Assembly (NCBI GenBank): GCA_948144175.1
Contig: CANXME010001453.1
Span: forward strand, 744,001-808,000
Origin: Closterium sp. NIES-65
Lineage: Eukaryota > Streptophyta > Zygnematophyceae > Desmidiales > Closteriaceae
Reading direction: 5' to 3'
DNA length: 64,000 nt
Made by a program: the position numbers and the translations under genes
The notes under the pieces: generated by a model
Database searches by the model: none
The model's input: the letters and a program-made list of their open reading frames with translations, nothing else
What the model was told of the DNA's origin: nothing
Shown here: one piece after another, positions 1 to 9,061 of the stretch
Position numbering within the stretch: position 1 is the first letter of the stretch
Layout of the letters: each line of letters starts with the position of its first letter

Positions 1-63
1 CCAGACCTCAAAGTCAACTGCCCGACCCTCAGCGTCAAAGGTGAGAACGCTAGGGGAGGCCAT
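1..63 (-). CDS. Gag N-terminus of A1 (partial)
   Basis: The ATG is at 63-61 on the minus strand and opens a frame starting MASPSVLTFDAEGR, followed by the VDFEVW block. It closely matches the Gag start of A8 (55749) and A5 (31225), where it leads into a copia-type Gag capsid domain. Gag assembles the cytoplasmic particle in which reverse transcription occurs. Only 21 residues fall in the window, so nothing can be said about the integrity of the rest. The start is supported by its match to the start used in the intact A5 copy and by its place at the end of the repetitive leader. Confidence 0.8.
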   Translation of the reverse strand, partial: MASPSVLTFDAEGRAVDFEVW

Positions 64-1140
64 AACAGCAGTAGGCAGGCAGTGAGTACAGTCGGGCAGG
101 GCAGTGCAGTGGCAGAGACTATGCTCTTACCAGGCAAGTGGGGCGGTCGGGCAGCTTGGCGGTCGGGCGGCTCGGCTGCTCGGCGGCTCGGCGGTCGGGC
201 GGCTCGGCTGCTCGGTGCTGGGCGGCTCGGCGGTCGGGCGGCTCGGCTGCTGGGCGGCTCGGCGGTCGGGCGCCTCGGCTGCTGGGCGGCTTGGCGGTCG
301 GGCGGCTCAGCTGGCCGGCGGCTCGGTTGCTCGGCGGTGCGGGCGCTGGGCGGCGGGGCCGCAGGTGGCGGCGAGGCCGCAGGTGGCGGCCGAGCCGCAG
401 GTGGCGACGGGGCCGCAGGTGGCGGCGGGGCTACATGTGGCGACGGGGCCGTAGGTGGCGGCGGGGCCGCAGGTGTCGGCGGGGCCGCAGGTGGCGACGG
501 GGCCGCAGGTGGCGACGGGGCCGCAAGTGGCGACGGGGCCGCAGGTGGCGACGGGGCTGCAAAGGGGCCGTAGCGGAGCCGTAAAAGGGCCAGGCGGGGG
601 CGTAACGGAGCCGTAAAGGGGGGGCCAGACGGGGCCGCGGAGGGGGCCTAGGCGGGGCCGCGGAGGGGCCGTAAGGGGCCAGACGGGGCCACGGAGGGGC
701 CTAGGCGGGGCCGCAAAGGGGCCGTAAGGGGCAAGACGGGGCCGTAAAGGGGGCCAGACGGGGCCGCGAAGGGGTCTAGGCGGGGCCGCAAAGGGGCCGT
801 AAGGGGCCAGACGGGGCTGCGGAGGGGCTGTAAGGGGCCTAGGCGGGGCCGTAAGGGGCACGACGGGGCGGCGGAGGGGCCTAGGCGGGGCCGCGACGGG
901 GCCGTAAGGGGCCTAGGCGAGGTCGCGACGGGGCCGTAAGGGGCCTAAGCGGGGCCGTAAGGGGCCAGACGGGGCTGTAAGGGGCCGTAAGAGCGGCGCG
1001 AGGGGCTATAGAAGGCGGCGCGAAGGGGCCGTAAGGGCGGCTCGAGGCACTACTCGGGTTAGGAGCAAAGCGCGCTACGGGCAGGGAAGGAAAAAATAGT
1101 TTGTGGTGGGCCCTAGGCAGTATTCCCACTCGGGAACCTG
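64..1140 (-). repeat. GC-rich tandem-repeat leader of A1
   Basis: This is the untranslated leader between primer site and gag. Two repeat zones are visible. Positions 138-350 are built from units like cggctcggcggtcggg. Positions 360-1040 are built from ggggccgtaaggggccta and ggggccgcaggtggcgac variants. On the element's sense strand it is C-rich. Long open frames here on both strands are a by-product of a composition that avoids stop codons; none is conserved between copies. Confidence 0.85.
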
Positions 1141-1151
1141 CTCTGATACCA

Positions 1152-1282
1152 TGACGCGAAGTGAGAATGGATGAATGAACTATGAAACAGTTGGGTACAA
1201 GTACTAACCCTAATTGGGTTGTACCCCTTATGTGCTACCCCACTATAGCCTACATAAATGTATAAGCTATACTGTTCTGACA
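1152..1282 (-). repeat. 5' LTR of A1 (131 bp) with adjacent PBS
   Basis: On the minus strand it begins TGTCAGAACAG and ends CTTCGCGTCA, the usual TG...CA ends. It contains the family core TATAGTGGGGTAGCACATA. Directly next to it, at 1141-1151, is TGGTATCAGAG on the minus strand, the primer-binding site for initiator tRNA-Met. It should supply the element's promoter. Confidence 0.9.
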
Positions 1283-1497
1283 GTTTCGCGTATAAATGTT
1301 CGCTCATGCCTTCACTCACATTTTGTAGTAGTTTGACACCTTAGTGCAATTCTCGCTACCTCGATCCATTGCACCCGTAACATTTTGTCAACCTCTTCGG
1401 TTAACTCAATGTTGCTTCACTAAAGTTCGCCTCGCTTGCAACTCAGTGTTTCGATTCATCAGAAGCACAAACTACATATTTCTAACACTCCCCTTCG
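1283..1497 (-). repeat. Partial 3' LTR of element C
   Basis: On the minus strand the LTR starts TGTTAGAAATATGTAGTTTG at 1497 and is cut at 1283 by A1. It matches the start of the 5' LTR at 17705 (TGTTGGAAACATGTAG) and shares with it the block containing GTTGACAAAA. A purine-rich tract, GAAGCGAAGGGGAG on the minus strand (about 1498-1511), lies just upstream as the expected polypurine tract. Confidence 0.88.
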
Positions 1498-1580
1498 CTT
1501 CAAAGAGTCATTGCTGGTGACGTGGAGTTGTCCAGTCAGCAGCATGCAGTACTCGAATTTATACCTTTTTAGTTTCTTTG

Positions 1581-2161
1581 TCAAGTAATCTGCTGCCTCT
1601 CAGACGTGGGGCAGTAGGATAGCTCGAGTCTTCCTTTCCCGATCCCGTCCTTCACGAAGAAACATCGCAGGGCGATGTACTTCGTTCGGTTCGCGAACCC
1701 GTTCTTGTTCGCTATGTGAATTGCAGATTGGTTGTAACAGAAGAGGGAGATGCTGGGTAATTGGGCCAGCTTTGCTTCTTCCAGTAGTTTGCGAAGGTAC
1801 AGTCCTTCCCTGGTGGCTGAGCAAAGTACTATGTATTCAGCATCAGCGGAGGAGAGAGCAATTAGCTCTTGATTGTTCGATTGCCACGAGATAGGACTGA
1901 TAGGCTCGAGTCGGTAGATATAGCCGGTGCGTGATCGCCTACTATCGGAGTCGCCAGCGTGGTTAGCATCCACGTAGCCGATTGATTTAGGCGTGGAGGT
2001 TCCAGTTTTCTGGTAGGTTAAGCCGATCATTGGTGTGCTGACGAGGTAGTGCAGTGCGCAATTGAGTTCCGCCATATGTTTTGCTTCGGGCTTCTTGATG
2101 TAGGTGGCGAGCTGGCTCGCTGAGTACGACAGATCCGGTCGGCAAATAACAGCTGTGAAGA
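1581..2161 (-). pseudogene. RNase H domain of element C
   Basis: This is the C-terminal part of copia Pol. The readable protein contains the family blocks IGYVDANHAGDSDSRRSRTGY (around the first catalytic Asp), ISWQSNNQELIALSSADAEYI, and FCYNQSAIHIANKN where the active copies have a YVDN-type block, then the TKYIALRCFFVKDGI region. RNase H removes the RNA strand during cDNA synthesis. Upstream, CRPDLSYSASQLATYIKKPEAKH ties it to the RT fragment at 6951-7696 across the hAT insertion. The end SERQQIT and stop lie close to the polypurine tract. Pieces elsewhere are broken, so the whole is non-functional. Confidence 0.88.
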
Positions 2162-2337
2162 GTCACAGCCAGGGCTCTCGTTATCAGACCAAATTGGTCT
2201 GATGATATGATTTTCAGACGAAGAATTTCGCTTTCATCTGATCTCTAAGACGATGCTTTTTATTTCGTCTGATCTGTAAGATGACTGATTTTAGTTCATC
2301 TGATCTTTCACAGCAAGCTCTATACTTAGTCTGAAAT

Positions 2338-2546
2338 TGTCAGATTATAATGCATGTCTAGTTTGTAGTGGGGTACTCAAAAGTGAGTATAACCCTTTTA
2401 GGGCTTACTACTTGTATCCCCCTCCTTTCTAGTTTCAACATTCTCCTTCTAAAATCTCTCGACATTTTCCTTACACCCTCGAACTTCACCACTAAGTCAC
2501 CTAAACTACTATGGCTCCTAAGCCAAACTCGACTTATTTTTCAACA
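2338..2546 (+). repeat. 5' LTR of D with PBS
   Basis: It starts TGTCAGATTATAATG and ends TTTTTCAACA. It shares the TAGTGGGGTA ... ATAACCC ... TTAGGG layout with family A LTRs although it is longer. The primer site TGCTATCAGAGC lies at 2547-2558, one base off the usual TGGTATCAGAGC. Confidence 0.9.
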
Positions 2547-2995
2547 TGCTATCAGAGCTTAACGCTTCTGGCCTGTGGGCCCACTTGCTTCCGCTGCCCT
2601 ACTGTGTGTCGCGCGCCCCGTGGCGTGCGACATCCTATATTTCTTCCCGCCACGCGCTCGGAACGCGTGGCGGTTTTCTGCCCGCCGTGCGCCCCGAGGA
2701 GCGCGGCGGGTTCCTACCTCGTCGCGGCGTCTTGGGGGCCCGCGCACTGGCCCCGACCGTCGCCTCGTCGCGGCGTTTTGGGGGCCCGCACGCAGGCCCC
2801 TCCCGTCGCCTCGTCGCGGCACTTTCGGGGCCCGCGAGCCGGCCCCTCCCGTTGCCTCGTCGCAGCGCCTTAGGGGCCTGCGCGCGGTCCCCTCCCGTCG
2901 CCCGTCGAGGCACTTTCAGGGGCATGCGCGGCTCCCTACCACGTCGCCCGTCAGGGCACCCTGGGGGCCACGCCCTTCCCCTCCCCTCCCTCCTA

Positions 2996-3480
2996 ATTTC
3001 CGCTGCAGAAGCAGCCCCTGGAGAAGCCGCCCCAGCAGCAGCAGCCCCTGGAGCAGCCGCCCCAGCAGCAGCAGCCCCTGGAGCAGCCGCCCCAGCAGCA
3101 GCAGCCCCTGGAGCAGCCGCCCCAGCAGCAGCAGCCCCTGGAGCAGCCGCCCCAGCAGCAGCAGCCCCTGGAGCAGCCGCCAATGCAGCAGCAGCCCCTG
3201 GAGCAGCCGCCTCAGCAGCAGCAGCCCCTAGAGCAGCCGCCCCAGCAGCAGCAGCCCCTGGAGCAGCCGCCCCAGCAGCAGCCCCTGGAGCAGCCGCCCC
3301 ACCAGCAGCAGCCCCTGGAGCAGCCGCCCCAGCAGCAGCAGCCCCTGGAGAAGCCGCCCCAGCAGCAGCAGCCCCTGTAGCAGCCGCCCCAGCAGCAGCA
3401 GCCCTTGGAGCAGCCGCCCCAGCAGCAGCAGCCCCTGGAGCAGCCGCCCCAGCAGCAGCCCCTGGAGCAGCCGCCGCCGC
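2996..3480 (+). repeat. 30-bp minisatellite inside D
   Basis: About 16 head-to-tail copies of a 30-bp unit combine CAGCAGCAGCAGCCCCTGGA with GCAGCCGCCC. A few copies are shortened by 3 bp. Because 30 is a multiple of three, every frame stays open: one reads AAPAAAAPGA repeats (frame 2546-3634), another PLEQPPQQQQ. No domain is recognisable and the unit has no counterpart in A-type gag-pol. I treat the frame as probably non-coding. Confidence 0.85.
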
Positions 3481-4118
3481 AGTAGCCGCCCCTGGCCCCT
3501 GCAGTAGCCGCTCCTGGACCCGGTGCAGCCGTGGGGGGGTGGGTGTGGGGGTGATGGTTGTGGGGGTGTCGGTTGTGCGTGCCGTCCCCTCCTGCTCCTC
3601 CTCTTTCGTCTCCCACTGCTGCAGCTATCGCTGAGGGGGGTGGATGTGTGGGAGTCTTGGGTTTAGGGTTTAAGGGGGTGCTGTGGGTGTAGGGCTAGGG
3701 TTTCAGCAGGGGGTGTGTGAGAGGGGAGTGGGGCAGCTGGAGGAGGTTAGTTGAACGGAGGTTGTCGTCGTGTCGTCAGCAGCACCAGTAGTTCGGGGCG
3801 TTGCTCCGGTAGCCTAGTCGTAGCCAGCCGTGCCAGTCGCCCGTGGGTCCGTTGCTCGTCTGCCGCTACTTTTAGCCGCGGAGCCAGTTACTCCAGTAGT
3901 CCGGAGTGTTGTTCCGGTAGCCGCTGTGCCAGTGTGACTCCTGTTGCCCGAGTGTCTGTAGCTTCAGTCGTCGCCTCCTATCTCCTCTCCTCTTACAGTC
4001 TCGCCTCCTCCTCCTCACTTGCCCTCTGTGAATGGCTTTAGCCTTACTTACCTATTGTGAACTCTTGCTCTATGCCTGCATGCTGTACTCATTATACCCC
4101 ACTTTGACTATGGGGGTG

Positions 4119-4327
4119 TGACAGATTATAATGCATGTCTAGTCTGTAGTGGGGTACTCAAAAGTGAGTATAACCCTTTTAGGGCTTACTACTTGTATCC
4201 CCCTCCTTTCTAGTTTCAACATCCTCCTTCTAGAATCTCTTGACATTTTCCTTACACCCTCGAACTTCACCACTAAGTCACCTAAACTACTATGGCTCCT
4301 AAGCCAAACTCGACTTAGTTTTCAACA
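4119..4327 (+). repeat. 3' LTR of D with polypurine tract
   Basis: It starts TGACAGATTATAATG (third base changed from T to A relative to the 5' copy) and ends TTTTCAACA. The tract ATGGGGGTG at 4110-4118 precedes it, with a CCCCAC block upstream that could pair with the G-run. Confidence 0.9.
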
Positions 4328-4332
4328 GAAAT

Positions 4333-4674
4333 TTCAGAGAACGAGTTGTTTTTCGTCTGATACCGATCCCCCTCCCCCCAACCCTCCCTTCCCCCCCCGA
4401 TCTCTCGCTACTCTACCAGCTCAGCCCCCCCTTCTATGCCCTCGCTCCTCTTCCAGGCCTAGTCGTGTCCAACCCTTCTCCCCCTTTCCCCAACCTGAGG
4501 TCTCTCCAGGTCTCACTCCCAGCCTAGCCCGCTTTCATGCCCCTCGTAATGTCTCGCAGCCTAGCCCCCCCTTCCCTTCGCATCCCTCCACCTCCACCCA
4601 CCCTGATCCCTCGCGTCGCAGCCCCTCATTGTCATGTGCGTGCCCCTCAATAGCCACACACCTGTGTGAGAATT
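4333..4674. other. Middle portion of the hAT element
   Basis: This stretch lies between D and A2 and belongs to the interior of the hAT element. It begins with TCTGA-type motifs (cgtctgatac at 4353) and then becomes a strongly C/T-rich run. A Pro/Ser-rich frame can be read, but it begins in the D LTR and shows no transposase motif. I see no gene here. Confidence 0.6.
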
Positions 4675-4796
4675 GAAACGAGAATGAATGAACTATGAAT
4701 GAAGTGAGTACAAATAGGAAACCCTAATGGGGATGTACCCCCTATGGGATACCCCACTATAGCCTACACAACAGCATAAGCTACAAAGTTCTGACA
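4675..4796 (-). repeat. 3' LTR of A2 (122 bp) and 3' untranslated block
   Basis: On the minus strand it reads TGTCAGAACTTTGTAGC through to TTCTCACA. The adjoining 4797-4930 is the family's conserved 3' untranslated block: GGGGG and CCCCC runs flanking TTTGCC, TTTGC repeats and a TATATA stretch. The LTR core CTATAGTGGGGTATCCCATA matches A5. Confidence 0.85.
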
Positions 4797-5004
4797 CACC
4801 CCCATAGGCAAAGTGGGGGAGAACAAGGGGTCACAAGACCAGTCAAGCAAAGCAAAGCAAAGCTCAGGGTGGATCACAAAGTCACCACACATTCTGAGCA
4901 CAAGTTCAAGGCCAGAAGGCCAGTTCACATGCAGGAGCATATATATATATAAGAGGCTAAGTAAGCAAGAGCAAGAGTATATATATATGACAGTACAAGC
5001 AAGG

Positions 5005-6596
5005 TCAAGAAGTGAGCAAGTGAGGTAAGACAGGAACAAGTCCAAGCTGAGTACAGAAGCGCTGATGATCACAAGGCGCAAGTGCCTTGGTGAAAACATC
5101 AGCAGTGTTGGCCTCAGAGGCCACGTACGCAAGCCGCAACTGACCACGCTGCTGTAGCTCACGAGCAAGGAAGTAGCGGAGAGCAATGTGCTTCGTTCTG
5201 TGCTCCAGTCGCTGCTCTCGACACAAGGCCAGCATGGCCTTGTTGTCTACGTACAGAACTGAAGGAGAACGAGGCGGCTCTCCAAGGTCGGTCAGCAGGT
5301 AGGTGAGCCAACGAAGCTCTTGTGCAGCCATGACCCCAGCGTAGATCTCAGCCTCACAACTGGAGCCGAGAACAGAAGACGAGCGAGTAGCCCGCCACGA
5401 GACAGAGCCAGAACCAAGGCTGAAGGTGTAACCCTGTGACGACCGCTGTGTAGCCTGGTCGTCAGCCCAGGAAGCGTCTGCGTGCCCAGTGAGGACCACT
5501 GGACTGCGCCCTCCAAGCACTAGCCCCATCCCCGACTTACTGCACATGTAGCGCAACACCCTCTTCGCTGCAGCCATGTGCTCTGGTCGGTGTCTCCCAG
5601 GAGCAACATAGCGTGCGAGAATGCTAAGAGGGTATGCAAGGTCAGGTCGTGTGCAGGTCATCAGGTACATGAGGCAGCCAACAAGCTCTGGATACGGGCC
5701 ACTCGACTCTACGGACTCATCCGAAGGCAGAGCTGAGAGCGAGTGGCGAGTAGACAGAGGAGTGGCCTGAGGCGAGGAGTACGTGAAGCCAAAGCGCTGA
5801 AGGACCTGCTGCACCATGTGTGACTGAGTTAGGGTAATGGTGCGGCGTGCTCTGTCCCGGGTGATCTGCAAGCCAAGGTAGCTGCGCAGTTCACCCAGGT
5901 CTGTGCACGTGTGTCCCTTCTGCAGCTCGGACTTTACGTGGGCAAGTCCAGCAGTGTCAGCAGTGGCAAAGACCAAGTCGTCGACGTACACGAGGATGTA
6001 GAAAGGCGGCAGAGAGGTGTCGGTGCGCAGAAACAGCGACGGGTCGGCCGTAGAAGGAGCAAACCCAAGATCCGCAAGCGTAGTCCTCAGTGTGTCGTGC
6101 CACTCACGTGGCGCCTGGCGGAGACCGTAGACTGGGCGCCGGAGACTCCACTGGGTACTAGGAGGGAACGACCCAGTGAAGACAGGTGGGCGACGCAGCC
6201 AGATCTCCTCGTGCAGGCTGCCCTGCAAGAAAGCAGTGCTGAAGTCGAGGGAGTGCAGCTCGTAGTCACGGTGAGCGGCAACGTGCAGTAGCACCCGAAG
6301 AGTGGTCATCTTCAGGGTGGGAGAGAAGGTCTGAAAGTAGTCAACTCCCTGCCGCTGACTGAAGCCACGAGCCACGTACCGTGCCTTGAAGACAGGCGGA
6401 GAACCCGGCGGCCGCTTCACCCTGAAAATCCACATGCCACTGACGATGTTCGCCCCAGGAGGGGGGACAGCGTCAACGTAGGTGCCTGTGGACTTCCAGG
6501 ACGACATCTCTGCATCCATAGCTGCCTGCCACTCAGAAGAGTAGGGACCCTCTATCGCCTCCGCATAAGAGCGCGGAGTCGGGATGTCAAGTGCAT
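5005..6596 (-). pseudogene. RT-RNase H remnant of A2, open throughout
   Basis: This is the last quarter of family A Pol, with no stop from about 6596 to the terminal TGA at 5005. RT motifs are present in order: WIFRVKRPPGSPPVFKARYVARGF, LDFSTAFLQGSLHEEIWLRRP and the catalytic YVDD in ILVYVDDLVFA. RNase H follows with TGHADASWADDQ, SCEAEIYAG and LYVDNKAML. The readable frame continues upstream into the 5' LTR, giving a 562-codon ORF whose first Met lies in the LTR. Gag, protease and integrase are gone, so I call it a remnant although RT looks chemically intact. Whether the LTR-started frame is translated is unknown. Confidence 0.85.
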
Positions 6597-6692
6597 GAAG
6601 TGAGTACAAATAGGAAACCCTAATTGGGTTGTACCCCCTATGGGATACCCCACTATAGCCTACACAACAGCATAAGCTACAAAGTTCTGACA
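6595..6692 (-). repeat. Truncated 5' LTR of A2 fused to pol
   Basis: Only the outer 98 bp of the LTR remain, starting TGTCAGAACTTTGTAGC on the minus strand at 6692. The junction falls after GAGTACAAAT...CTTC, where pol sequence encoding ALDIPTPRSYAEAIEG begins. Only about two bases of shared sequence (AT) are visible at the join, which suggests an end-joining deletion. Confidence 0.8.
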
Positions 6693-6950
6693 AGCTGTCT
6701 GTCAGCTAGCGAGCTGTCAGCACCGCGCCAGGTGCGCGCTCTTTAACAAAACAAGCGTGATTATGTTAGACAAGTGTGTTAGCTAAATCAGATTGTGCAA
6801 ATTGAATCGTATGAAGAATCAGACTAAGCTTTAACATTCGTCCAAAAACTCAGACCAAAAATATATGTCTGTCTGAACGTCAAATGGAACGGCTTTTTTA
6901 CCTAGGTATGTCAGACAGGCCCAAATCCTAGCAAGAGCCCTGGTCACAGC

Positions 6951-7696
6951 TTTCGTTGGTAGTCGCGTTTACTTGCAAATCTGAGCGGAGCGGAGGCTTC
7001 TTCGTGGTTTCCGGCGGTGGAGCGGTACAACGCGAAGACGACGGCTGGGGTTAGTCCGAAGCGTTTTGCGATAATGTCGACGTATTTTGCGTCGTTGAGG
7101 TGGATTGCGTTTTCTCCATCGAGAATGTTGAGTCCAAGACATTCGGATACGGTGGAGGAGACGGTGAGTGTGAGGTCTTTTTGTAGCTCCCCTTCGAACC
7201 AAGTCGTGATGCTGTCGGTGGAGATTATGTAGAGTAGGTCGTCTACATAGACGATGGGTAGGATGTATTCGGCAGCTTTTGTGAGTCGGTACATCCCTTG
7301 GTCATGTGGTAGTTGCCGAAAGCCGATACGGACTAGTTAGGCGTGTTGATAATGCTGCCACAGTCGCGGAGCTTGCCTGATGCCGTACAAGGATTTCAAC
7401 AGCTGACAGACTTGATTAGGGTCTGTGTCGGATCTGTGTAGTTGTTCGACAAAAATCTCAGCGTCGACAGGAGTGTAGAGAAATGTGTTAGCCACACTGA
7501 TTTGACGAAGTCTTTCGCTTCATGGTGGCTATCACAAGGAGAATCCGCAGGGAGGTGTGTTGACTGACCGGTGCAAAGGTCTCGGTGAAATCTCGTCCGT
7601 ATTCTTGGTCGAAGCCGCACACGACCCATCGTGCTTTGAACTTGTCAATCGTTCCGTCTGCTTTTGTCTTCACACGGAAGACCCATTTTCCGATGA
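6951..7696 (-). pseudogene. RT domain of element C
   Basis: Two overlapping minus-strand frames encode the RT palm. One (from about 7673) reads KTKADGTIDKFKARWVVCGF then the DFTETFAPVSQHTSLRILL block. The other (7294-6944) holds the catalytic YVDD in LPIVYVDDLLYII and then the SECLGLNI...AKYVDIIAKRFG thumb region. The frame shift between them and the loss of the middle show it is dead. The start joins the fragment at 14241-14800 across A3 at a GTATG duplication, and the end joins 2161 across the hAT. Confidence 0.87.
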
Positions 7697-7701
7697 GTAT
7701 G

Positions 7702-7831
7702 TGTCAAATGTTATATCTGCTACAGTTTGTTTAGGCTGTAGTGGGGTAGTTACTCCGGGGTACAGTAAGTTTAGGGTTTCCTACTTGTACCCAACTCTTT
7801 CCATGTCCAATCACTCTTGTTCATTCTGACA
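7702..7831 (+). repeat. 5' LTR of A3 with PBS
   Basis: It runs from TGTCAAATGTTATATC to TCATTCTGACA. The core GGCTGTAGTGGGGTAGTTAC differs slightly from the A5 type. The primer site at 7832 reads TGGTATCACGAGC, with one extra C compared with the canonical sequence. Confidence 0.9.
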
Positions 7832-7843
7832 TGGTATCACGAG

Positions 7844-9061
7844 CCTAGGCTAGCCACATAGGACCGCTTACTACTACGGGCCCACTATTTCGCTAGACAC
7901 GCCCTCGTGCGCCCAACCTTTCGTGCGCCCTCGTGAGCCTTTCTCTGCTCGTGCGCCCTCGTGCGCCTTCTTTTCGGCTAGTGCGGCCTCACGCGCCCCG
8001 CCCTTCGTTCTGCCCGTGCGCTGTCCTTTGCCCGTGCGCACGCAGCCCGCTAGCCGCCCACGGAGTTCGTAACGGCCTCGCGCGGCCCCTTGAGCCGCCC
8101 GCGACCTGCTTGCGCGTAGGCCGCCGCCCGTAGGCTGCCCGCCGCCTGCCGTCGCCTGTAGGCCGCCCTTACGCTGCTCGTAGGCCGCCTGTACGCCACC
8201 CGTAGGCCGCTGCCGCCCGTAGGCAGCCTGTACGCTGCCCGTAGGCCGCTGCCGCCCGTAGGCAGCCCGTAGGCAGCTCGCAGGCAGCCCGTAGGCAGCC
8301 TGTATGCCGTCGCCCCCTGCCTCTTCGCGACGCCTCTGCGGGACCCGCACGTCCCCCCCCCCCGCCTCGTCGCGACGCCTCTGTGGGACCCGCGCGTCGC
8401 CCCTGCCTCTTCGCGACGCCTCTGCGGGACCCGCGAGGCGCGGCTCCTGCGCGTCGCGCCGCCCCAGCGGGACCCGGGCGTCGCCCCCGCTCGTCGCGAT
8501 GCCCCTGCGGGGCCTGCGCAGCGTCGCCCCTGCCCGCCGCGTCGCCCTGCCCTATCCCGCGTTCGCCCTTTGGACGGCCGCCCCTGCCTCGCCCTGCAGC
8601 AGCTGCCTTCCCGGCCCTGCCCCACCCTACAGCAGCTGCCGTCGCGGACTGCCCCGCCCTGCCGCAGCTGCCGTCGCGGTTTGCCCCGCCCTGCAGTAGA
8701 TGCCGTCGCGGACTGCCCCACCCTGCAGCATCTGCCGTCACGGCCCCACCCCACCCTGCAGCAGCGGCCGTTGCGGCCCTGTCCCTGCCCTGCACCAGCT
8801 GCCGTTGCGGCCCGGTCCCGCCCTGCAGCACCTGCCGCGGAGCTCCTAGCCGCAGTCGTCGCCCCGCCCTGCAGCAGCTGCTGCGGTCGCGGCCCCGCCC
8901 TGCCGCTGTAGCGGCCCCGCATTTGCCTCCGTCGTGCGCCTGCCCTTCCCACCACTGGTGAGCACTGCCCTCCCCGCGCTGCTACCGCTACTATTGCTGC
9001 TACTGCTGTTCCTGCTGCTGCTCCTGCTGCTACTGCTTCTACTGCTGCTCTTGGCGTGGCC
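7844..9061 (+). repeat. Repetitive leader of A3
   Basis: Untranslated, C-rich leader with successive short-period zones. Units such as cgtaggccgctgccgcc occur around 8100-8300, gggacccgcgcgtcgcccctgcctcgtcgcgacgcctctg-type units (too variable for one consensus) around 8300-8550, and ccctgcagcagctgccgtcgcgg units around 8590-8900. It ends in a CTG-rich run (8980-9050). Frames are open on several strands but are not conserved in other copies. Confidence 0.8.

Larger units (their letters stand above)
1..1282 (-). mobile_element. Copia element A1 (5' part, runs off window)
   Basis: This is the 5' end of a minus-strand family A copia element. Reading right to left it has a 131-bp LTR, a primer-binding site, about 1.1 kb of GC-rich repetitive leader and the first 21 codons of gag, then leaves the window at position 1. 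It is inserted in the 3' LTR of the older element C, whose sequence resumes at 1283. The 3' LTR and the far target duplication lie outside the window, so age and completeness cannot be judged. Confidence 0.88.
2338..4327 (+). mobile_element. Non-autonomous LTR retrotransposon D
   Basis: Two 209-bp LTRs (2338-2546, 4119-4327) are flanked by a perfect 5-bp duplication GAAAT (2333-2337, 4328-4332). A primer site TGCTATCAGAGC follows the 5' LTR directly, and TATGGGGGTG precedes the 3' LTR. The 1.57-kb interior has no gag-pol homology. It has a leader like that of E and A4, a 30-bp minisatellite and a low-complexity stretch. The LTRs differ at about six sites (about 97% identical by eye). It resembles a LARD/TRIM-like parasite that would need proteins from an autonomous copia element. 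Confidence 0.9.
4675..6692 (-). mobile_element. Copia element A2, internally deleted
   Basis: A minus-strand family A copy inside the hAT. The 3' LTR (4675-4796) is complete. The 5' LTR (about 6595-6692) lost its inner end and is fused straight to pol, so primer site, leader, gag, protease and integrase are all missing. Flanks ACCTG (4670-4674) and AGCTG (6693-6697) look like a target duplication with one mismatch. What remains is RT-RNase H, the 3' untranslated block and the polypurine tract. It could not be reverse transcribed normally because it lacks a primer site. Confidence 0.85.
2170..6942. mobile_element. hAT-type DNA transposon, non-autonomous, host to D and A2
   Basis: The left end reads CAGGGCTCTCG and the right end is its inverted match, CAGGGCTCTTG on the other strand. 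Both are flanked by a perfect 8-bp duplication GTCACAGC (2162-2169 and 6943-6950). An 8-bp duplication and CAGGG-type ends are hallmarks of hAT elements. Removing D and A2 leaves about 755 bp (2170-2337, 4333-4674, 6698-6942) with no transposase, so it must have moved in trans. TCAGAC/TCTGAT motifs recur in both ends. It sits in the RT/RNase H border of element C. Confidence 0.85.

Noticed and set aside
82..1129. Several long open frames in GC-rich leaders (here and at 8050-9267, 23400-24458, 30814-31224, 40019-40720, 63029-63975)
   Set aside because: They overlap on both strands, consist of Arg/Pro/Gly/Ala repeats from tandem DNA units, and are not conserved between copies. Absence of stops follows from base composition.
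2996..3480. CRISPR-like regular repeats
   Set aside because: The 30-bp units are contiguous with no spacers and lie inside an LTR element of a eukaryote.
2546..3634. A collagen- or silk-like Ala/Pro protein encoded by D
   Set aside because: The frame starts within the LTR, is driven by a minisatellite with all frames open, and ends in unrelated sequence; no signal peptide or conserved domain.
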